NCBI RefSeq assembly: GCF_020880975.1
Contig: NZ_JAJIWP010000004.1
Span: 1 to 64,000, forward strand
Source of the DNA: Mucilaginibacter sp. UR6-1
GTDB taxonomy: Bacteria > Bacteroidota > Bacteroidia > Sphingobacteriales > Sphingobacteriaceae
DNA: 64,000 nt
Direction: 5' to 3'
In this document: positions 15,492 to 25,119 of the stretch, one piece after another
Layout of the letters: every line of letters starts with the position of its first letter
Position numbering within the stretch: the first letter of the stretch is position 1
The notes under the pieces: generated by a model
Databases searched by the model: none
The model's input: the letters and a program-made list of their open reading frames with translations, nothing else
Told to the model about the DNA's origin: nothing
Made by a program: the position numbers and the translations under genes

Positions 15492-16919
15492 TTAGCTCAT
15501 TTTAAGTTTCTTTTGGATATCGGCAACGTAACCTTTAAACTTTTTGTCGGTATCTATCAAATCCTCCACGGTTTGGCAGGCATAAATAACTGTTGAGTGA
15601 TCGCGGCCGCCAAAAAAGTTACCGATTGATTTTAGTGAGCTTTTGGTATGCGCCTTAGCCAGGTACATGGATATTTGGCGGGCCTGTACAATTTCGCGTT
15701 TGCGGGTTTGTGATTTTACCATTTCGATAGGCACTTCAAAGTACTCGCAAACCAGGCTTTGTATATACTCCATCGAAATTTCTTTAGATGAATTCTTTAC
15801 AAAATTCTTCAGCATCTGCTTGGCCAGGTTCAGGTCAATCTCCTTACGGTTTAGGGTTGATTGCGCCAGTAATGATACCATAGCACCCTCCAGTTCACGT
15901 ACGTTATTATCAATGTTATGCGCCACGTACTCCAGCACATCGTTTGATATATCGATACCATCCTGGTATATTTTATTTTTAAGGATGGCCATACGGGTTT
16001 CCAGGTCAGGCACCTGCAGATCAGCAGAAAGGCCCCATTTGAAACGCGACAGCAAACGCTCCTCTAAACCGGCCAGATCCTTAGGCGCTTTATCTGAAGT
16101 GATGATCAGTTGCTTGCCTGATTGATGCAGGTGGTTAAATATATGGAAGAAGAAATCCTGTGTTTTTTCTTTACCGGCAAAGTTGTGCACATCATCCATA
16201 ATGAGTACATCAATGGCCTGGTAAAAGTTCACAAAATCATTAATATTATTATGCTTCAACGCGTCAACAAACTGTTGCGTAAACTTCTCGCACGATACAT
16301 AAAGCACCAACTTATCGGGCAGGGTCTTTTTTATCTCGTTGCCAATGGCCTGTGCCAGGTGTGTTTTACCCAAGCCAACGCCGCCATAAAGCATCAGCGG
16401 GTTAAATGAGGTGCCACCCGGTTTTGCGGCAACCGCGTAACCTGCCGAGCGGGCAAGACGGTTACAGTCACCTTCTACAAAGCTTTCAAAGGTATAGTTG
16501 CGGTTAAGCTGCGGGTCTACATTCAGTTTTTTCAATCCCGGTATAACAAAAGGGTTTTTAATATCCTTATTTATAGCGATAGGGATAGGCATCGATTGGT
16601 TTTTGGCCTCGGCACCATTGCCGTTTGATGGCATGTTGGTAGTATACGGCTTATTTGATGACGATTGCTCAACCACGATATTGTATTCTAAACGTCCTTC
16701 GTCGCCTAATTGTTTCTTTATCGTCTTACGCAGCAAGCCTACGTAATGTTCTTCAAGCCACTCGTAAAAAAATAAGCTGGGCACCTGTATTGTCAGAACA
16801 CTGCCTTCCATGCGCAAAGCTTTAATTGGCTCGAACCAAGTTTTGAAACTTTGGGCTGGTATGTTGTCCTTAATGATCTGAAGACAGCTATTCCAAACGC
16901 TTATACAAGTTTTTTCCAT
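15492..16919 (-). CDS. dnaA: Chromosomal replication initiator protein DnaA
   Basis: 475 aa with the full DnaA domain order. The N-terminal helicase-loading domain begins VWNSCLQIIKDNIPAQSFKTWFEPI. A variable linker (about 85-130) follows, then the AAA+ domain with Walker A GGVGLGKTH (about 179-187) and Walker B VLIMDDVHNF. The C-terminal DNA-binding domain carries the DnaA signature FGGRDHSTV. It opens the duplex at oriC by binding DnaA boxes. The AT-rich upstream gap contains a perfect TTATCCACA box and variants, which may serve both as origin and for autoregulation. Confidence 0.96.
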   Translation of the reverse strand: MEKTCISVWNSCLQIIKDNIPAQSFKTWFEPIKALRMEGSVLTIQVPSLFFYEWLEEHYVGLLRKTIKKQLGDEGRLEYNIVVEQSSSNKPYTTNMPSNGNGAEAKNQSMPIPIAINKDIKNPFVIPGLKKLNVDPQLNRNYTFESFVEGDCNRLARSAGYAVAAKPGGTSFNPLMLYGGVGLGKTHLAQAIGNEIKKTLPDKLVLYVSCEKFTQQFVDALKHNNINDFVNFYQAIDVLIMDDVHNFAGKEKTQDFFFHIFNHLHQSGKQLIITSDKAPKDLAGLEERLLSRFKWGLSADLQVPDLETRMAILKNKIYQDGIDISNDVLEYVAHNIDNNVRELEGAMVSLLAQSTLNRKEIDLNLAKQMLKNFVKNSSKEISMEYIQSLVCEYFEVPIEMVKSQTRKREIVQARQISMYLAKAHTKSSLKSIGNFFGGRDHSTVIYACQTVEDLIDTDKKFKGYVADIQKKLKMS

Positions 16920-17372
16920 ATATAGAATTTCAGTAATTTGTTGATTTACAATCCCCGAACTAATTAACCTATGTGCTCAGTACGGAACATCGAATATTCA
17001 AAAAAAAAGCCGATTAAAAAATTAAATTTTATCTTTTTAAATTTTATTCTTTTTTGAAATTTAGCTTCAAAATGTTGAAAATTTCATAATTATCCACAGC
17101 AAATCATTGCGATATTAACAATGTGGACTATTTAGTTTAAAATTAAAATTTTAACTAATTGTGTAACTTTTAAACCGGGAACCCGGCCTGTTTCGATGCC
17201 CTTTTTTAACGGCTCTTCAGGGTTGAATGTTTGTGGAAAAATTCAATTTTCTAACATTTTTCATAACCGGTTGAACAGCAAGCCAAAACACCACATCAAC
17301 CAAATAATTGGTTGAAAACTTTTGTCCCGGCACATCTTTTTTGTTAAAATTTCGGGGTGCGAAGATATCAAA
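16920..17372. other. Candidate oriC / DnaA-box region upstream of dnaA
   Basis: 453 bp without a gene. It holds a perfect DnaA box TTATCCACA at 17090-17098, a one-mismatch box on the other strand (TGTGGAAAA, 17232-17240) and a weaker TGTGGACTA (17122-17130). A very AT-rich stretch at about 17000-17060, suited to unwinding, lies beside them. An 8-bp perfect inverted repeat (TCAACCAA/TTGGTTGA, 17296-17315) is also present. Box density is modest, so this could instead be the dnaA regulatory region. Origin function is inferred. Confidence 0.5.
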
Positions 17373-17906
17373 TCAACCCATTAGTTTATGAGCCTCGGTA
17401 CGGATAATAGTGGCAGCAGCAGCATACGGATCGGGCTGCATAAGGCTTAACTGTTGTAATATAGTCTTAGCCAGATCAACACCACGGGCGCCCTCCGGCT
17501 GAAGCCGGACAGCTTCATTCATGATATTAATGGTATCGTTTTTTAGCTTGGTCAATATTTCCCATACGGCCTCGCTTACATAAACCTGCTGGGTAACATT
17601 ATGCTGGTATTCATTCCGTATCTCGGTTATTACCAGATGGTGCAGCTCATTAGCCTGAAAGCTTGCCGCGCCCAGCCTTACAAACATATTGGCCGGGTTT
17701 ATACGGTCAATAACCAATACTATACGCTCATAAGCCTGTAATTTAAGCATCAGCGACGGATCAATGGCGGGCTTTGCCTTTGATGCTGTAAGTATTTGCT
17801 CAAACCTATCCAGGTATGGTTTTAACAGGTAAAAAGCAACCCAAACAACGCCTGCTCCGGCAAGGGTGGTTTTTAAAACATCAATAAGCAGCGGATATAA
17901 ATTCAT
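17373..17906 (-). CDS. Conserved protein with one N-terminal membrane helix, unknown
   Basis: 177 aa. A single transmembrane helix (about 10-28) anchors a cytosolic helical domain. Segments such as LMLKLQAYERIVLVIDRINPANMFVRL and ELHHLVITEIRNEYQHNVTQQVYVSEAVWEIL suggest an amphipathic helical bundle. I believe this is a family conserved in Bacteroidota but cannot name its function. It is transcribed towards dnaA with the candidate origin in between. Confidence 0.7.
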   Translation of the reverse strand: MNLYPLLIDVLKTTLAGAGVVWVAFYLLKPYLDRFEQILTASKAKPAIDPSLMLKLQAYERIVLVIDRINPANMFVRLGAASFQANELHHLVITEIRNEYQHNVTQQVYVSEAVWEILTKLKNDTINIMNEAVRLQPEGARGVDLAKTILQQLSLMQPDPYAAAATIIRTEAHKLMG

Positions 17907-17970
17907 ATACAGGCAAATGTTAGGCGCCCGTCATAAATTAACGGCGCGAACAAAAATGTGTATTTTACCT

Positions 17971-17978
17971 TATATTTG
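17971..17978 (+). promoter_or_regulatory. -7 box for the A-type Fe-S carrier gene
   Basis: TATATTTG matches TAnnTTTG and lies 23 nt before ATG 18002. No strong -33 element is seen at the expected distance. Confidence 0.45.
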
Positions 17979-18001
17979 TATATTAACAATATAAAATAAA
18001 G

Positions 18002-18349
18002 ATGAGTATAGCTGTTGAAACCGCACCGGTAAGCTTTACACCGGGAGCAATAAAGGAGTTGTTAAAGCTGAAGGATCAGCAGGAGATTGGTGATGATTTT
18101 GGCTTGCGTGTTGGCGTTGAAGGCGGCGGCTGCTCGGGCATGAACTACGTTTTGGGCTTTGACCAAAAGAAAGACGGCGACCAGGAATTTTTTATTGACG
18201 GCGTAAAAGTATACATGCACAAAGCGCACGGCCTGTACCTTGCCGGGATGCAAATTGATTTTCAGGACGGCCTTAACGCACGTGGCTTTACTTTTAATAA
18301 TCCTAACGCGGCCAGCACCTGCGGATGCGGCACATCATTCTCGGTTTAA
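18002..18349 (+). CDS. A-type iron-sulfur carrier (IscA/ErpA/HesB family)
   Basis: 115 aa. The three conserved cysteines are present: Cys 44 in GGGCSGMNY, and Cys 107 and Cys 109 in the C-terminal CGCG. These bind Fe or a [2Fe-2S]/[4Fe-4S] cluster during transfer to apo-proteins. LKDQQEIGDDFGLRVGVEGGGCSG and NPNAASTCGCGTSF are typical. No suf or isc genes are adjacent. The -7 box at 17971 and the terminator directly downstream suggest a monocistronic unit. Confidence 0.92.
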   Translation: MSIAVETAPVSFTPGAIKELLKLKDQQEIGDDFGLRVGVEGGGCSGMNYVLGFDQKKDGDQEFFIDGVKVYMHKAHGLYLAGMQIDFQDGLNARGFTFNNPNAASTCGCGTSFSV

Positions 18350-18372
18350 CAATATTGCATTGATAAATATTT

Positions 18373-18398
18373 AAAGCAGCCCGGTGGCTGCTTTTTTT
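18373..18398 (+). terminator. Rho-independent terminator
   Basis: AAAGCAGCC (18373-18381) and GGCTGCTTT (18386-18394) form a stem with a 4-nt loop, followed by a T run. It closes the Fe-S carrier gene. Confidence 0.85.
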
Positions 18399-18473
18399 AT
18401 GCACTATATATTTATTATATATAACTATGTAACAAACAAAGCAGGTGCATAGTCTTAACGGCAAGTTTTAAAT

Positions 18474-19715
18474 ATGGCGGTAAAAACTACCCTTCGCGAA
18501 AATCTGTCTATTGCCCTGCAATCTATCAGCGGTAATAAGTTGCGTACATCACTCACGGCACTCATTATATCAATAGGTATAATGGCGCTGGTTGGTATAC
18601 TTACCGCCATTGAGGGCATTAAACAATATACCAATGATGCCTTTGCCGGCTTGGGTGCAAATTCCTTTACCATACAAAACATGGGGCAGGATCTTAATTT
18701 TGGCCCCGGTGGCAAACGTAAGGTATACCCCTCTATCCGGTACGATCAGGCCTATCGTTTTCGCAAAACCTTTAAACTGCCTTCATCCATCGCCATTAAC
18801 CTATCGGTAAGCGGCTCGGCTATTGCAAAATATGGCAACGAGAAAACCAACCCTAATATATCAGTAACCGGCACTAACGAAAATTACCTGCAAAACAGTG
18901 GTTACAAGCTGGCATCAGGCCGTAACTTCTCTGCCGCTGAGTTGGAACGGGGAGACAATGTGGTAATTATTGGTGATGAGATAAAGAAAACACTGTTTAA
19001 AAATACCGACGCGCTCAATAAACCGGTGTTCATCGGCAACAACCAGTTCCGCATTATTGGCATACTGGCATCAAAAGGCTCGGGTGCGCAATTTGGTGGC
19101 GATAAGTTTTGCCTGATCCCGGTATTTAAAGCCAAGCAAATTGTTACTACCCCAAATCCGTCTTTTGAGATAACTGTAGCCGTAACCAATAACGAGGCGC
19201 TTAATGCTACGGTTGATGAGGCTACGGCGCTCTTTCGCAACATACGCGGACTGAACGTTGGCCAGCCGCAAAATTTTGACATTAACCGCAGCGATGCCAT
19301 ACAGGAACAGCTTGACGGGCAAATGGCCGCTCTTACTGTGGCCGGCCTGGTAGTAAGCATTATCACACTGGTGGGCGCGGCAATAGGGCTGATGAACATT
19401 ATGCTGGTATCGGTTACCGAACGTACCCGCGAGATAGGCTTGCGAAAATCAATAGGCGCTACGCCTGCGGTAATACGTAAACAGTTTTTGCTTGAGGCCA
19501 TTGTGATATGCCTTATTGGCGGCGCAGGTGGCATCATATTAGGTATGGCCATAGGCAACCTTATAGCCATTAATATCAGCGGCTCATTCGCCGTGCCGTG
19601 GATGTGGCTTATCATCTCCCTGGTTATCTGTACCCTTATCGGTTTAATGTCAGGCTACTACCCTGCTAAAAAAGCGGCCAAGCTCGATCCGGTTGAAGCC
19701 CTGCGCTACGAATAA
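18474..19715 (+). CDS. MacB/FtsX-type ABC transporter permease
   Basis: 413 aa. The N-terminal helix (about 27-48, LTALIISIGIMALVGILTAI) is followed by a large periplasmic MacB-like domain (about 50-280) and then three helices of the FtsX domain. The second FtsX-type segment includes MNIMLVSVTERTREIGLRKSIGATPAVIRKQFLLEAI, a strong family marker. The C-terminal PAKKAAKLDPVEALRYE is also typical. Such permeases work with a separate ATPase, which is not adjacent here, and move lipoproteins, peptides or drugs by mechanotransmission. The substrate is unknown. Confidence 0.88.
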   Translation: MAVKTTLRENLSIALQSISGNKLRTSLTALIISIGIMALVGILTAIEGIKQYTNDAFAGLGANSFTIQNMGQDLNFGPGGKRKVYPSIRYDQAYRFRKTFKLPSSIAINLSVSGSAIAKYGNEKTNPNISVTGTNENYLQNSGYKLASGRNFSAAELERGDNVVIIGDEIKKTLFKNTDALNKPVFIGNNQFRIIGILASKGSGAQFGGDKFCLIPVFKAKQIVTTPNPSFEITVAVTNNEALNATVDEATALFRNIRGLNVGQPQNFDINRSDAIQEQLDGQMAALTVAGLVVSIITLVGAAIGLMNIMLVSVTERTREIGLRKSIGATPAVIRKQFLLEAIVICLIGGAGGIILGMAIGNLIAINISGSFAVPWMWLIISLVICTLIGLMSGYYPAKKAAKLDPVEALRYE

Positions 19716-19748
19716 TATTACCCTATCACAATTAAACACTAAAAAAAC

Positions 19749-19773
19749 AGCCCCGGCAAAAATTGCCGGGGCT
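19749..19773. terminator. Bidirectional terminator
   Basis: AGCCCCGGCAA (19749-19759) and TTGCCGGGGCT (19763-19773) are perfect 11-bp arms around AAA, with an A run on the left and T-rich DNA on the right. It separates the convergent permease and galE genes. Confidence 0.88.
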
Positions 19774-19802
19774 TGTTAATTTTATTAAGCTCGTGTTGGT
19801 AT

Positions 19803-20828
19803 TTATCCGATTGGGTTAGCGGCGATATATTTCTCCCATGCCCACGCTGATGACATCATTTCGTCCAAACCAAGTTCGGTTTTCCAGCCCAGCTTTTGGG
19901 TTGATTTGCTTACATCGCCCCAAACCTGCTCCACATCGCCTGGGCGGGGAGCACCTATCTGGTAATTTAGCTTTACACCTGTAGCTTTCTCAAACGCGGC
20001 AATAACCTCAAGCACTGAGCTGCCTTTACCTGTACCCAGGTTAAATACCTCGTAACCTTTAAAGCTTTCCTGCTCAGCAAACTTCAATGCTGATACGTGC
20101 GCCTTGGCCAGGTCAACCACATGTATATAATCGCGGATGCAGCTACCGTCGGGCGTATTGTAGGTATCGCCAAATACGGTGATCTTTTCGCGTTTGCCAA
20201 TGGCGGTTTGGGTGATGAACGGCACAAGGTTTTGCGGTACGCCTATCGGCAGTTCGCCTATCAGCGCGGTTTCGTGCGCGCCAACGGGGTTAAAGTAACG
20301 CAACGATATTACTTTGTATGGCGTATCTGATGCTACCATATCCTTCAATATCTCTTCGGCCACCTGTTTGGTGTTACCGTATGGCGATTGCGCTGGCTGC
20401 ACAGGCGCATCCTCTGTAACAGGTAAGTTTTCAGGCTGACCGTAAACCGTACAGCTTGATGAGAATACAAAGTTTAATGGCTTGCCATAGTAACCGTTAA
20501 GCAGGTTAATAAGCGAGTAAAAGTTATTACGGTAATATTTTAACGGATGGGCAACTGATTCGCCTACGGCCTTAAATGCCGCGAAGTGGATGATGCCCGC
20601 GATATCATTTTCAGTTGCTACCAGGTTAGCCACTTCCTTTTCATTGCAAAGATCTACCTGATGAAATACCGGTTTGTAGCCGATGATCTTTGTAAGCTGA
20701 TCGAGTATCTTAGGTTGAGAGTTTGACAGATCGTCAACGATCACGGGCTCATAACCTGAGTTTACAAGTTCAACAACCGTATGCGAGCCGATGTAACCCA
20801 GGCCGCCGGTAACTAATATTTTTGCCAT
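19803..20828 (-). CDS. galE: UDP-glucose 4-epimerase
   Basis: 341 aa, extended short-chain dehydrogenase. The NAD+ motif GGLGYIG lies at 8-14. The catalytic SSSCTVYG and YGNTK (Tyr 150, Lys 154) are in place, and RYFNPVGAH and NLGTGKGSSVLEVI are typical of GalE. It interconverts UDP-glucose and UDP-galactose for surface polysaccharides and galactose use. It lies 12 nt behind the UDP-xylose synthase gene, so both nucleotide-sugar enzymes are probably made from one mRNA. Confidence 0.93.
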   Translation of the reverse strand: MAKILVTGGLGYIGSHTVVELVNSGYEPVIVDDLSNSQPKILDQLTKIIGYKPVFHQVDLCNEKEVANLVATENDIAGIIHFAAFKAVGESVAHPLKYYRNNFYSLINLLNGYYGKPLNFVFSSSCTVYGQPENLPVTEDAPVQPAQSPYGNTKQVAEEILKDMVASDTPYKVISLRYFNPVGAHETALIGELPIGVPQNLVPFITQTAIGKREKITVFGDTYNTPDGSCIRDYIHVVDLAKAHVSALKFAEQESFKGYEVFNLGTGKGSSVLEVIAAFEKATGVKLNYQIGAPRPGDVEQVWGDVSKSTQKLGWKTELGLDEMMSSAWAWEKYIAANPIG

Positions 20829-20840
20829 TAATTAAGAGGT

Positions 20841-21821
20841 TTATTTATTATAGTTTGAAAAATCCTTATGCTGTATCTCATGCTCCGGCAACGATTTGAA
20901 ATAATCATACGTGATCTTCAAACCCTCGCTTCGCGATACTTTAGGCTCCCATCCTAATATCTCTTTAGCCTTGGTAATATCTGGGCGACGCTGTTTAGGG
21001 TCGTCAACCGGGAGCGGCAAACTTATTAATTTTTGGTCGGTTCCGGTAAGTTTTATTATTTCTTCGCCAAACTCGCGTATGGTTATCTCATCAGGGTTAC
21101 CAACGTTAACCGGTTGCGCGTAGTCGCTAAACAGCAGGCGGTAAATACCTTCAATCAGGTCATCAACATAACAAAACGAGCGGGTTTGTGAGCCATCGCC
21201 AAACATGGTGAGCGATTCGCCACGCAGGGCCTGGCCTATAAATGCCGGTAATACGCGGCCATCATTTAGGCGCATACGCGGGCCGTAAGTATTGAATATA
21301 CGTACAATGCGGGTTTCAACACCGTGAAAAGTATGGTAAGCCATGGTCATGGCTTCCTGAAAGCGCTTAGCCTCATCATATACACCGCGCGGCCCAACCG
21401 GGTTTACGTTACCCCAATACTCCTCGGGCTGCGGGTTCACGTTAGGGTCGCCGTATACTTCGGATGTTGAAGCGATCAGCATACGCGCGTTTTTAGCTTT
21501 AGCCAAACCCAACAGATTATGCGTACCTAATGAGCCTACTTTAAGGGTTTGGATAGGGATCTTTAAATAATCTATCGGGCTGGCAGGAGAGGCAAAGTGC
21601 AGAATGTAGTGCAAATCGCCCGGAACGAAAACAAAGCTTGAAACATCGTGATGATAGAACTCAAAATTTTCGAGTTTAAACAGATGTTCGATATTACGCA
21701 GATCGCCAGTGATAAGGTTATCCATGGCTATTACATGGTAATCCTCTTTAATAAACCTGTCGCAAAGGTGCGAGCCTAAAAACCCGGCAGCACCGGTGAT
21801 AAGTATGCGCTTTCTTGCCAT
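20841..21821 (-). CDS. UDP-glucuronate decarboxylase (UDP-xylose synthase)
   Basis: 326 aa, extended short-chain dehydrogenase. The NAD+ motif GAAGFLG is at 10-16 and the active site YDEAK at 148-152. [22 protein letters not shown] and [18 protein letters not shown] are hallmarks of the UXS family. It converts UDP-glucuronate to UDP-xylose for glycan synthesis. It is the first gene of a two-gene operon with galE. No UDP-glucose dehydrogenase, which would supply the substrate, is present in the window. Confidence 0.92.
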   Translation of the reverse strand: MARKRILITGAAGFLGSHLCDRFIKEDYHVIAMDNLITGDLRNIEHLFKLENFEFYHHDVSSFVFVPGDLHYILHFASPASPIDYLKIPIQTLKVGSLGTHNLLGLAKAKNARMLIASTSEVYGDPNVNPQPEEYWGNVNPVGPRGVYDEAKRFQEAMTMAYHTFHGVETRIVRIFNTYGPRMRLNDGRVLPAFIGQALRGESLTMFGDGSQTRSFCYVDDLIEGIYRLLFSDYAQPVNVGNPDEITIREFGEEIIKLTGTDQKLISLPLPVDDPKQRRPDITKAKEILGWEPKVSRSEGLKITYDYFKSLPEHEIQHKDFSNYNK

Positions 21822-21898
21822 GCCTGTATGTTATTTGAAATTGATACGTTAGTATTTGTATTTTTAACCCCGACGAATATAATCATTCATCGCTCAAA

Positions 21899-23125
21899 AT
21901 GTTTGTGCTTTATAATATTGGAATACGTTTATACTATTTGATAATCTGGCTGGCTTCGTTTTTTAACCAAAAGGCAAAGCTTTGGATAAACGGACGTAAG
22001 CAGCAGGTATTTGTACGTTGTGACAATAGTATATGGTTTCATTTTGCATCATTAGGTGAGTTTGAGCAGGGCCGCCCGGTACTTGAGCAAATGAAACTGA
22101 CTTATCCTGACAGACCTATCGTGATCACTTTTTTTTCACCCTCGGGTTATGAAGTCCGCAAAAACACACCACTTGCCGATGCGGTATATTACCTGCCGCT
22201 GGATACACGCGGCAACGCGATCCGTTTTATTAAAGCCATTAACCCATCTATTGTAATATTTACCAAGTACGAGTACTGGTACCATTTCTTTGCGCAGTTA
22301 TACAAGCGCCGTGTACCGTTATATATTATATCAGGCATATTCAGGGATGGGCAGGTATTTTTTAATTGGTATGGTGGCATGCACCGCAAAATGCTTCGGT
22401 GCGTACGTCACTTTTTTTTGCAGGATGAACACTCCAAACAGCTACTGGCAGGCATCAACATAAATAACACAACCGTTAGCGGCGATACCCGGTTTGACCG
22501 TGTGTGGGCTAATGCCGCCAACCCTAAGCAACTGCCCGAAGTAAAACAGTTTATTGGCAGCCACAAAACCATGATATGCGGCAGTACCTGGCCGGATGAT
22601 GAAAAACTACTGACTGAACTGATATACCTTTACCCGGATTGGAAATTTATCTTCGCGCCGCACGAGCTGAGTATGGAAAAGATAAACCGGCTGGTTGAGT
22701 TATTACCTCCGGATAGTTGCATTAAATATTCAGATTTGGCATTAGCCGAGGACGGCAACAGCTACCAATGTCTTATTATTGATAATATGGGCATGCTGTC
22801 ATCATTATACCAATACGGGCACATGGCTTACATAGGCGGCGGCTTTGGCGTGGGTATACATAATACGCTGGAAGCGGCGGCATTTGGCATACCGGTAATA
22901 TTCGGGCCAAATTACCATAAGTTTAATGAGGCAAAGGCGCTTATTGAGCTTGAAGCAGGCTTTAGCATCAGTAACGAAGCTGAACTTAAAGCCATTGTTG
23001 AAAAGCTAAGTACCGATGAAGCATACTATACCGCCGGTTGCCAACAAGCAAAACAATATGTTGACACACAAAAGGGCGCTACCGAAAAGATAGTGAACTT
23101 TATTAAAGATTCGGCAAACGCCTGA
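21899..23125 (+). CDS. waaA: 3-deoxy-D-manno-octulosonic acid (Kdo) transferase
   Basis: 408-aa GT30 family enzyme that adds Kdo to lipid A precursors on the inner face of the cytoplasmic membrane. An N-terminal hydrophobic anchor is followed by WFHFASLGEFEQGRPVLEQM, with the catalytic-region Glu in GEF. Then come FSPSGYEVRKN, TKYEYWYHFFAQL and the C-terminal acceptor-sugar loop YIGGGFGVGIHNTLEAAAFGIPVIFGPNY. It shows that the organism makes a Kdo-containing lipooligosaccharide. It is divergent from the uxs/galE operon and ends exactly where the convergent hemH begins its stop codon, with no spacer. Confidence 0.92.
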   Translation: MFVLYNIGIRLYYLIIWLASFFNQKAKLWINGRKQQVFVRCDNSIWFHFASLGEFEQGRPVLEQMKLTYPDRPIVITFFSPSGYEVRKNTPLADAVYYLPLDTRGNAIRFIKAINPSIVIFTKYEYWYHFFAQLYKRRVPLYIISGIFRDGQVFFNWYGGMHRKMLRCVRHFFLQDEHSKQLLAGININNTTVSGDTRFDRVWANAANPKQLPEVKQFIGSHKTMICGSTWPDDEKLLTELIYLYPDWKFIFAPHELSMEKINRLVELLPPDSCIKYSDLALAEDGNSYQCLIIDNMGMLSSLYQYGHMAYIGGGFGVGIHNTLEAAAFGIPVIFGPNYHKFNEAKALIELEAGFSISNEAELKAIVEKLSTDEAYYTAGCQQAKQYVDTQKGATEKIVNFIKDSANA

Positions 23126-24145
23126 TTAGTTGTTGCGCACCATACGCTCAAGCGCGTCAATAAACACGGGCGAATCGTTAAGGCTTTCCACCAATTGCAC
23201 CTCCTGGCCGCCAAGGGCTTTAAACTCGGCACCGTACTCTTCGGTAACCTCGTAAACGGTTTCCAAACAATCGGCAACAAAGGCAGGGCAAAATACCAGC
23301 AGGCGCTTTTTACCCTCTTTAGCCAGCTTGTGTATAATTTCGCTGGTATAGGGCTGCACCCATGGGTCATTACCCAGGCGGGATTGAAAGCAAACGGTAT
23401 AATCTTCCTGAGCAATATTCAACTCAGCAGCTATCAGTTTAGCCGTATGGTATGATTGTGCCGAATAGCAGAATTTATTTTTATCGTTGATCGTCTGGCA
23501 GCAATCATTCACCTTTAAGCAATGGCTGTGGGTATGATCGGCCTTTATCAACTGGCGCTGCGGCAGGCCGTGAAAGCTGAACAGGATATGATCATACGAT
23601 GCCGGATCGTACTTGCGGGCATTATCGGCAAAGGTTTTGATCACCAGGTCATCATCATAAAACGAGTTGACGAATGATACAGGCGGCGGCGTAGGCCAAT
23701 CCTTCATCAAACGCATTACTTTTTCATATACCGAACCTGTACTTGCCGAGGCATACTGCGGAAATAGCGGAATTACCCGGATGCTATCAACCAAAGCGTT
23801 TTTTAAATTATCAAGCGCCAGCTCAATAGAAGGGTTTTGATAACGCATGGCCAGCTCAACCATATACTCATCGCCCAGGCGTTGCTGCAAGGCATCGCGC
23901 TGTAAAATGCTATAGTATTTTAATGGCGATCCGTTAACATCATCCCATATCTCCTTATATAATTTAGCTGATTTAGGTGCCCTGAACGGTACAATTACCG
24001 CCTTTACCAAAAAGGTGCGCAAGGCAGCGTTTACATCAATCACCCGAGGGTCCATCAAAAACTCATCCAGATAGCGGCGTACATCTGCGGTTGACGGACT
24101 ATCAGGCGTACCTAAATTCACTAATAATATTCCCTTTTTTGCCAT
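23126..24145 (-). CDS. hemH: Ferrochelatase
   Basis: 339 aa. It inserts ferrous iron into protoporphyrin IX (or coproporphyrin III) in the last steps of heme synthesis. Visible are ILLVNLGTPDSP at the N-terminus, the metal-site His 192 in FSFHGLPQRQ, and the C-terminal FCPAFVADCLETVYEV with the conserved Glu. The start at 24145 is chosen over 24187 because the domain begins MAKKGILLVN and a -7 box (24161-24168) lies between the two. The gene ends directly against waaA. Confidence 0.93.
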   Translation of the reverse strand: MAKKGILLVNLGTPDSPSTADVRRYLDEFLMDPRVIDVNAALRTFLVKAVIVPFRAPKSAKLYKEIWDDVNGSPLKYYSILQRDALQQRLGDEYMVELAMRYQNPSIELALDNLKNALVDSIRVIPLFPQYASASTGSVYEKVMRLMKDWPTPPPVSFVNSFYDDDLVIKTFADNARKYDPASYDHILFSFHGLPQRQLIKADHTHSHCLKVNDCCQTINDKNKFCYSAQSYHTAKLIAAELNIAQEDYTVCFQSRLGNDPWVQPYTSEIIHKLAKEGKKRLLVFCPAFVADCLETVYEVTEEYGAEFKALGGQEVQLVESLNDSPVFIDALERMVRNN

Positions 24146-24160
24146 AATAATTTGAGGCTC

Positions 24161-24168
24161 CAAAAATA
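24161..24168 (-). promoter_or_regulatory. -7 box for hemH
   Basis: On the minus strand TATTTTTG matches TAnnTTTG, 15 nt before ATG 24145. It lies inside the longer frame from 24187 and so supports the shorter start. Confidence 0.45.
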
Positions 24169-24300
24169 CTATAAATACCTTGTACACTGCTAAACCAAGG
24201 GCTATATATTACAAAATAATGATTAGCATCATGTTTGTTGCCACCGTGCAATTACATGCAGCAGTAAACTTTTTAGCGGGTATTTGTTAATATTGCCGTA

Positions 24301-25119
24301 ATGGGCTTTTTACACATCCCGCAGTTGGGGCAGGTACACTATCACGAATACGGCACGGGCAGCAAGCCGCTGCTGGCCTTTCATGGTTACGGCATGACGG
24401 GCAGGCAATTCCATGTGCTGGAGCAATCGGTGCTGCCTGAATATCATGTTTACGGGTTCGATCACTTTTTTCATGGCGGCAGCGCGCTAAAGGACTGGAG
24501 CGAGCAACAGATCATCCGGGGCATGCCCAAGGCCCTGGTGCGCAGCTATGTGGAAGAGTGGTTTAAACTGCATGGCAGGCAACGCTTTTCGGTACTGGGT
24601 TACTCCATTGGCGCTAACCTGGCGCTGATTTTAGTTGAGGAGTATGCCGACCTTATTGACGAGGTGATACTGATGGCGCCCGACGGACTGTTTGTATATA
24701 AGGGCTTCCATATACTAACGCATAAAACACTGGGGCGGTATCTTTTCCGCACGGTTACTAAAAGCAAATGGATAGCGCCATCGCTGTTAAAAACACTTAA
24801 ACGCGTGGGCTTTATTGATGACAGCCTGTACAAAATTGCCTGGAGCGAAATGGATACCGAACAAAAACGGCTTGATGTTTATTATACACTCAACTTGATA
24901 CGCTTATTAAAACCCGATACGCAAAAGGTGGCGCAACTCATCAATCAGCATAACATTAAATGCCGGCTGATATTTGGCCGGCACGATAACCTGTTCCCAA
25001 AAAAGGAGGCGCAACCCTTCATCAATACCTTGACTAACCCTGAGGTACACGAGGTGGACCTGGGGCACTGGCTGGTTACTGCCGATCTGGATAAATATTT
25101 AGTTAAATTTAAAGTATGA
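24301..25119 (+). CDS. Alpha/beta hydrolase, first gene of the carotenoid-glycoside operon
   Basis: 272 aa. The alpha/beta hydrolase triad is readable: Ser 102 in the nucleophile elbow GYSIGA, Asp in FGRHDNLFP (about 229) and His 256 in LGHWLV. HGYGMTGRQFH forms the oxyanion region. No signal peptide is present. It overlaps the next gene by 4 bp (ATGA), so it is co-translated with two acyltransferases, a glycosyltransferase and CruF. Its role might be acyl hydrolysis or transfer on the lipid product; this is inferred from context. The substrate is unknown. Confidence 0.8.
   Translation: MGFLHIPQLGQVHYHEYGTGSKPLLAFHGYGMTGRQFHVLEQSVLPEYHVYGFDHFFHGGSALKDWSEQQIIRGMPKALVRSYVEEWFKLHGRQRFSVLGYSIGANLALILVEEYADLIDEVILMAPDGLFVYKGFHILTHKTLGRYLFRTVTKSKWIAPSLLKTLKRVGFIDDSLYKIAWSEMDTEQKRLDVYYTLNLIRLLKPDTQKVAQLINQHNIKCRLIFGRHDNLFPKKEAQPFINTLTNPEVHEVDLGHWLVTADLDKYLVKFKV

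Noticed and set aside
18902-19615. Long minus-strand frame (237 codons) in the permease gene
   Set aside because: It is the antisense of a clear MacB-like permease, with no domain of its own; high coding bias explains it.
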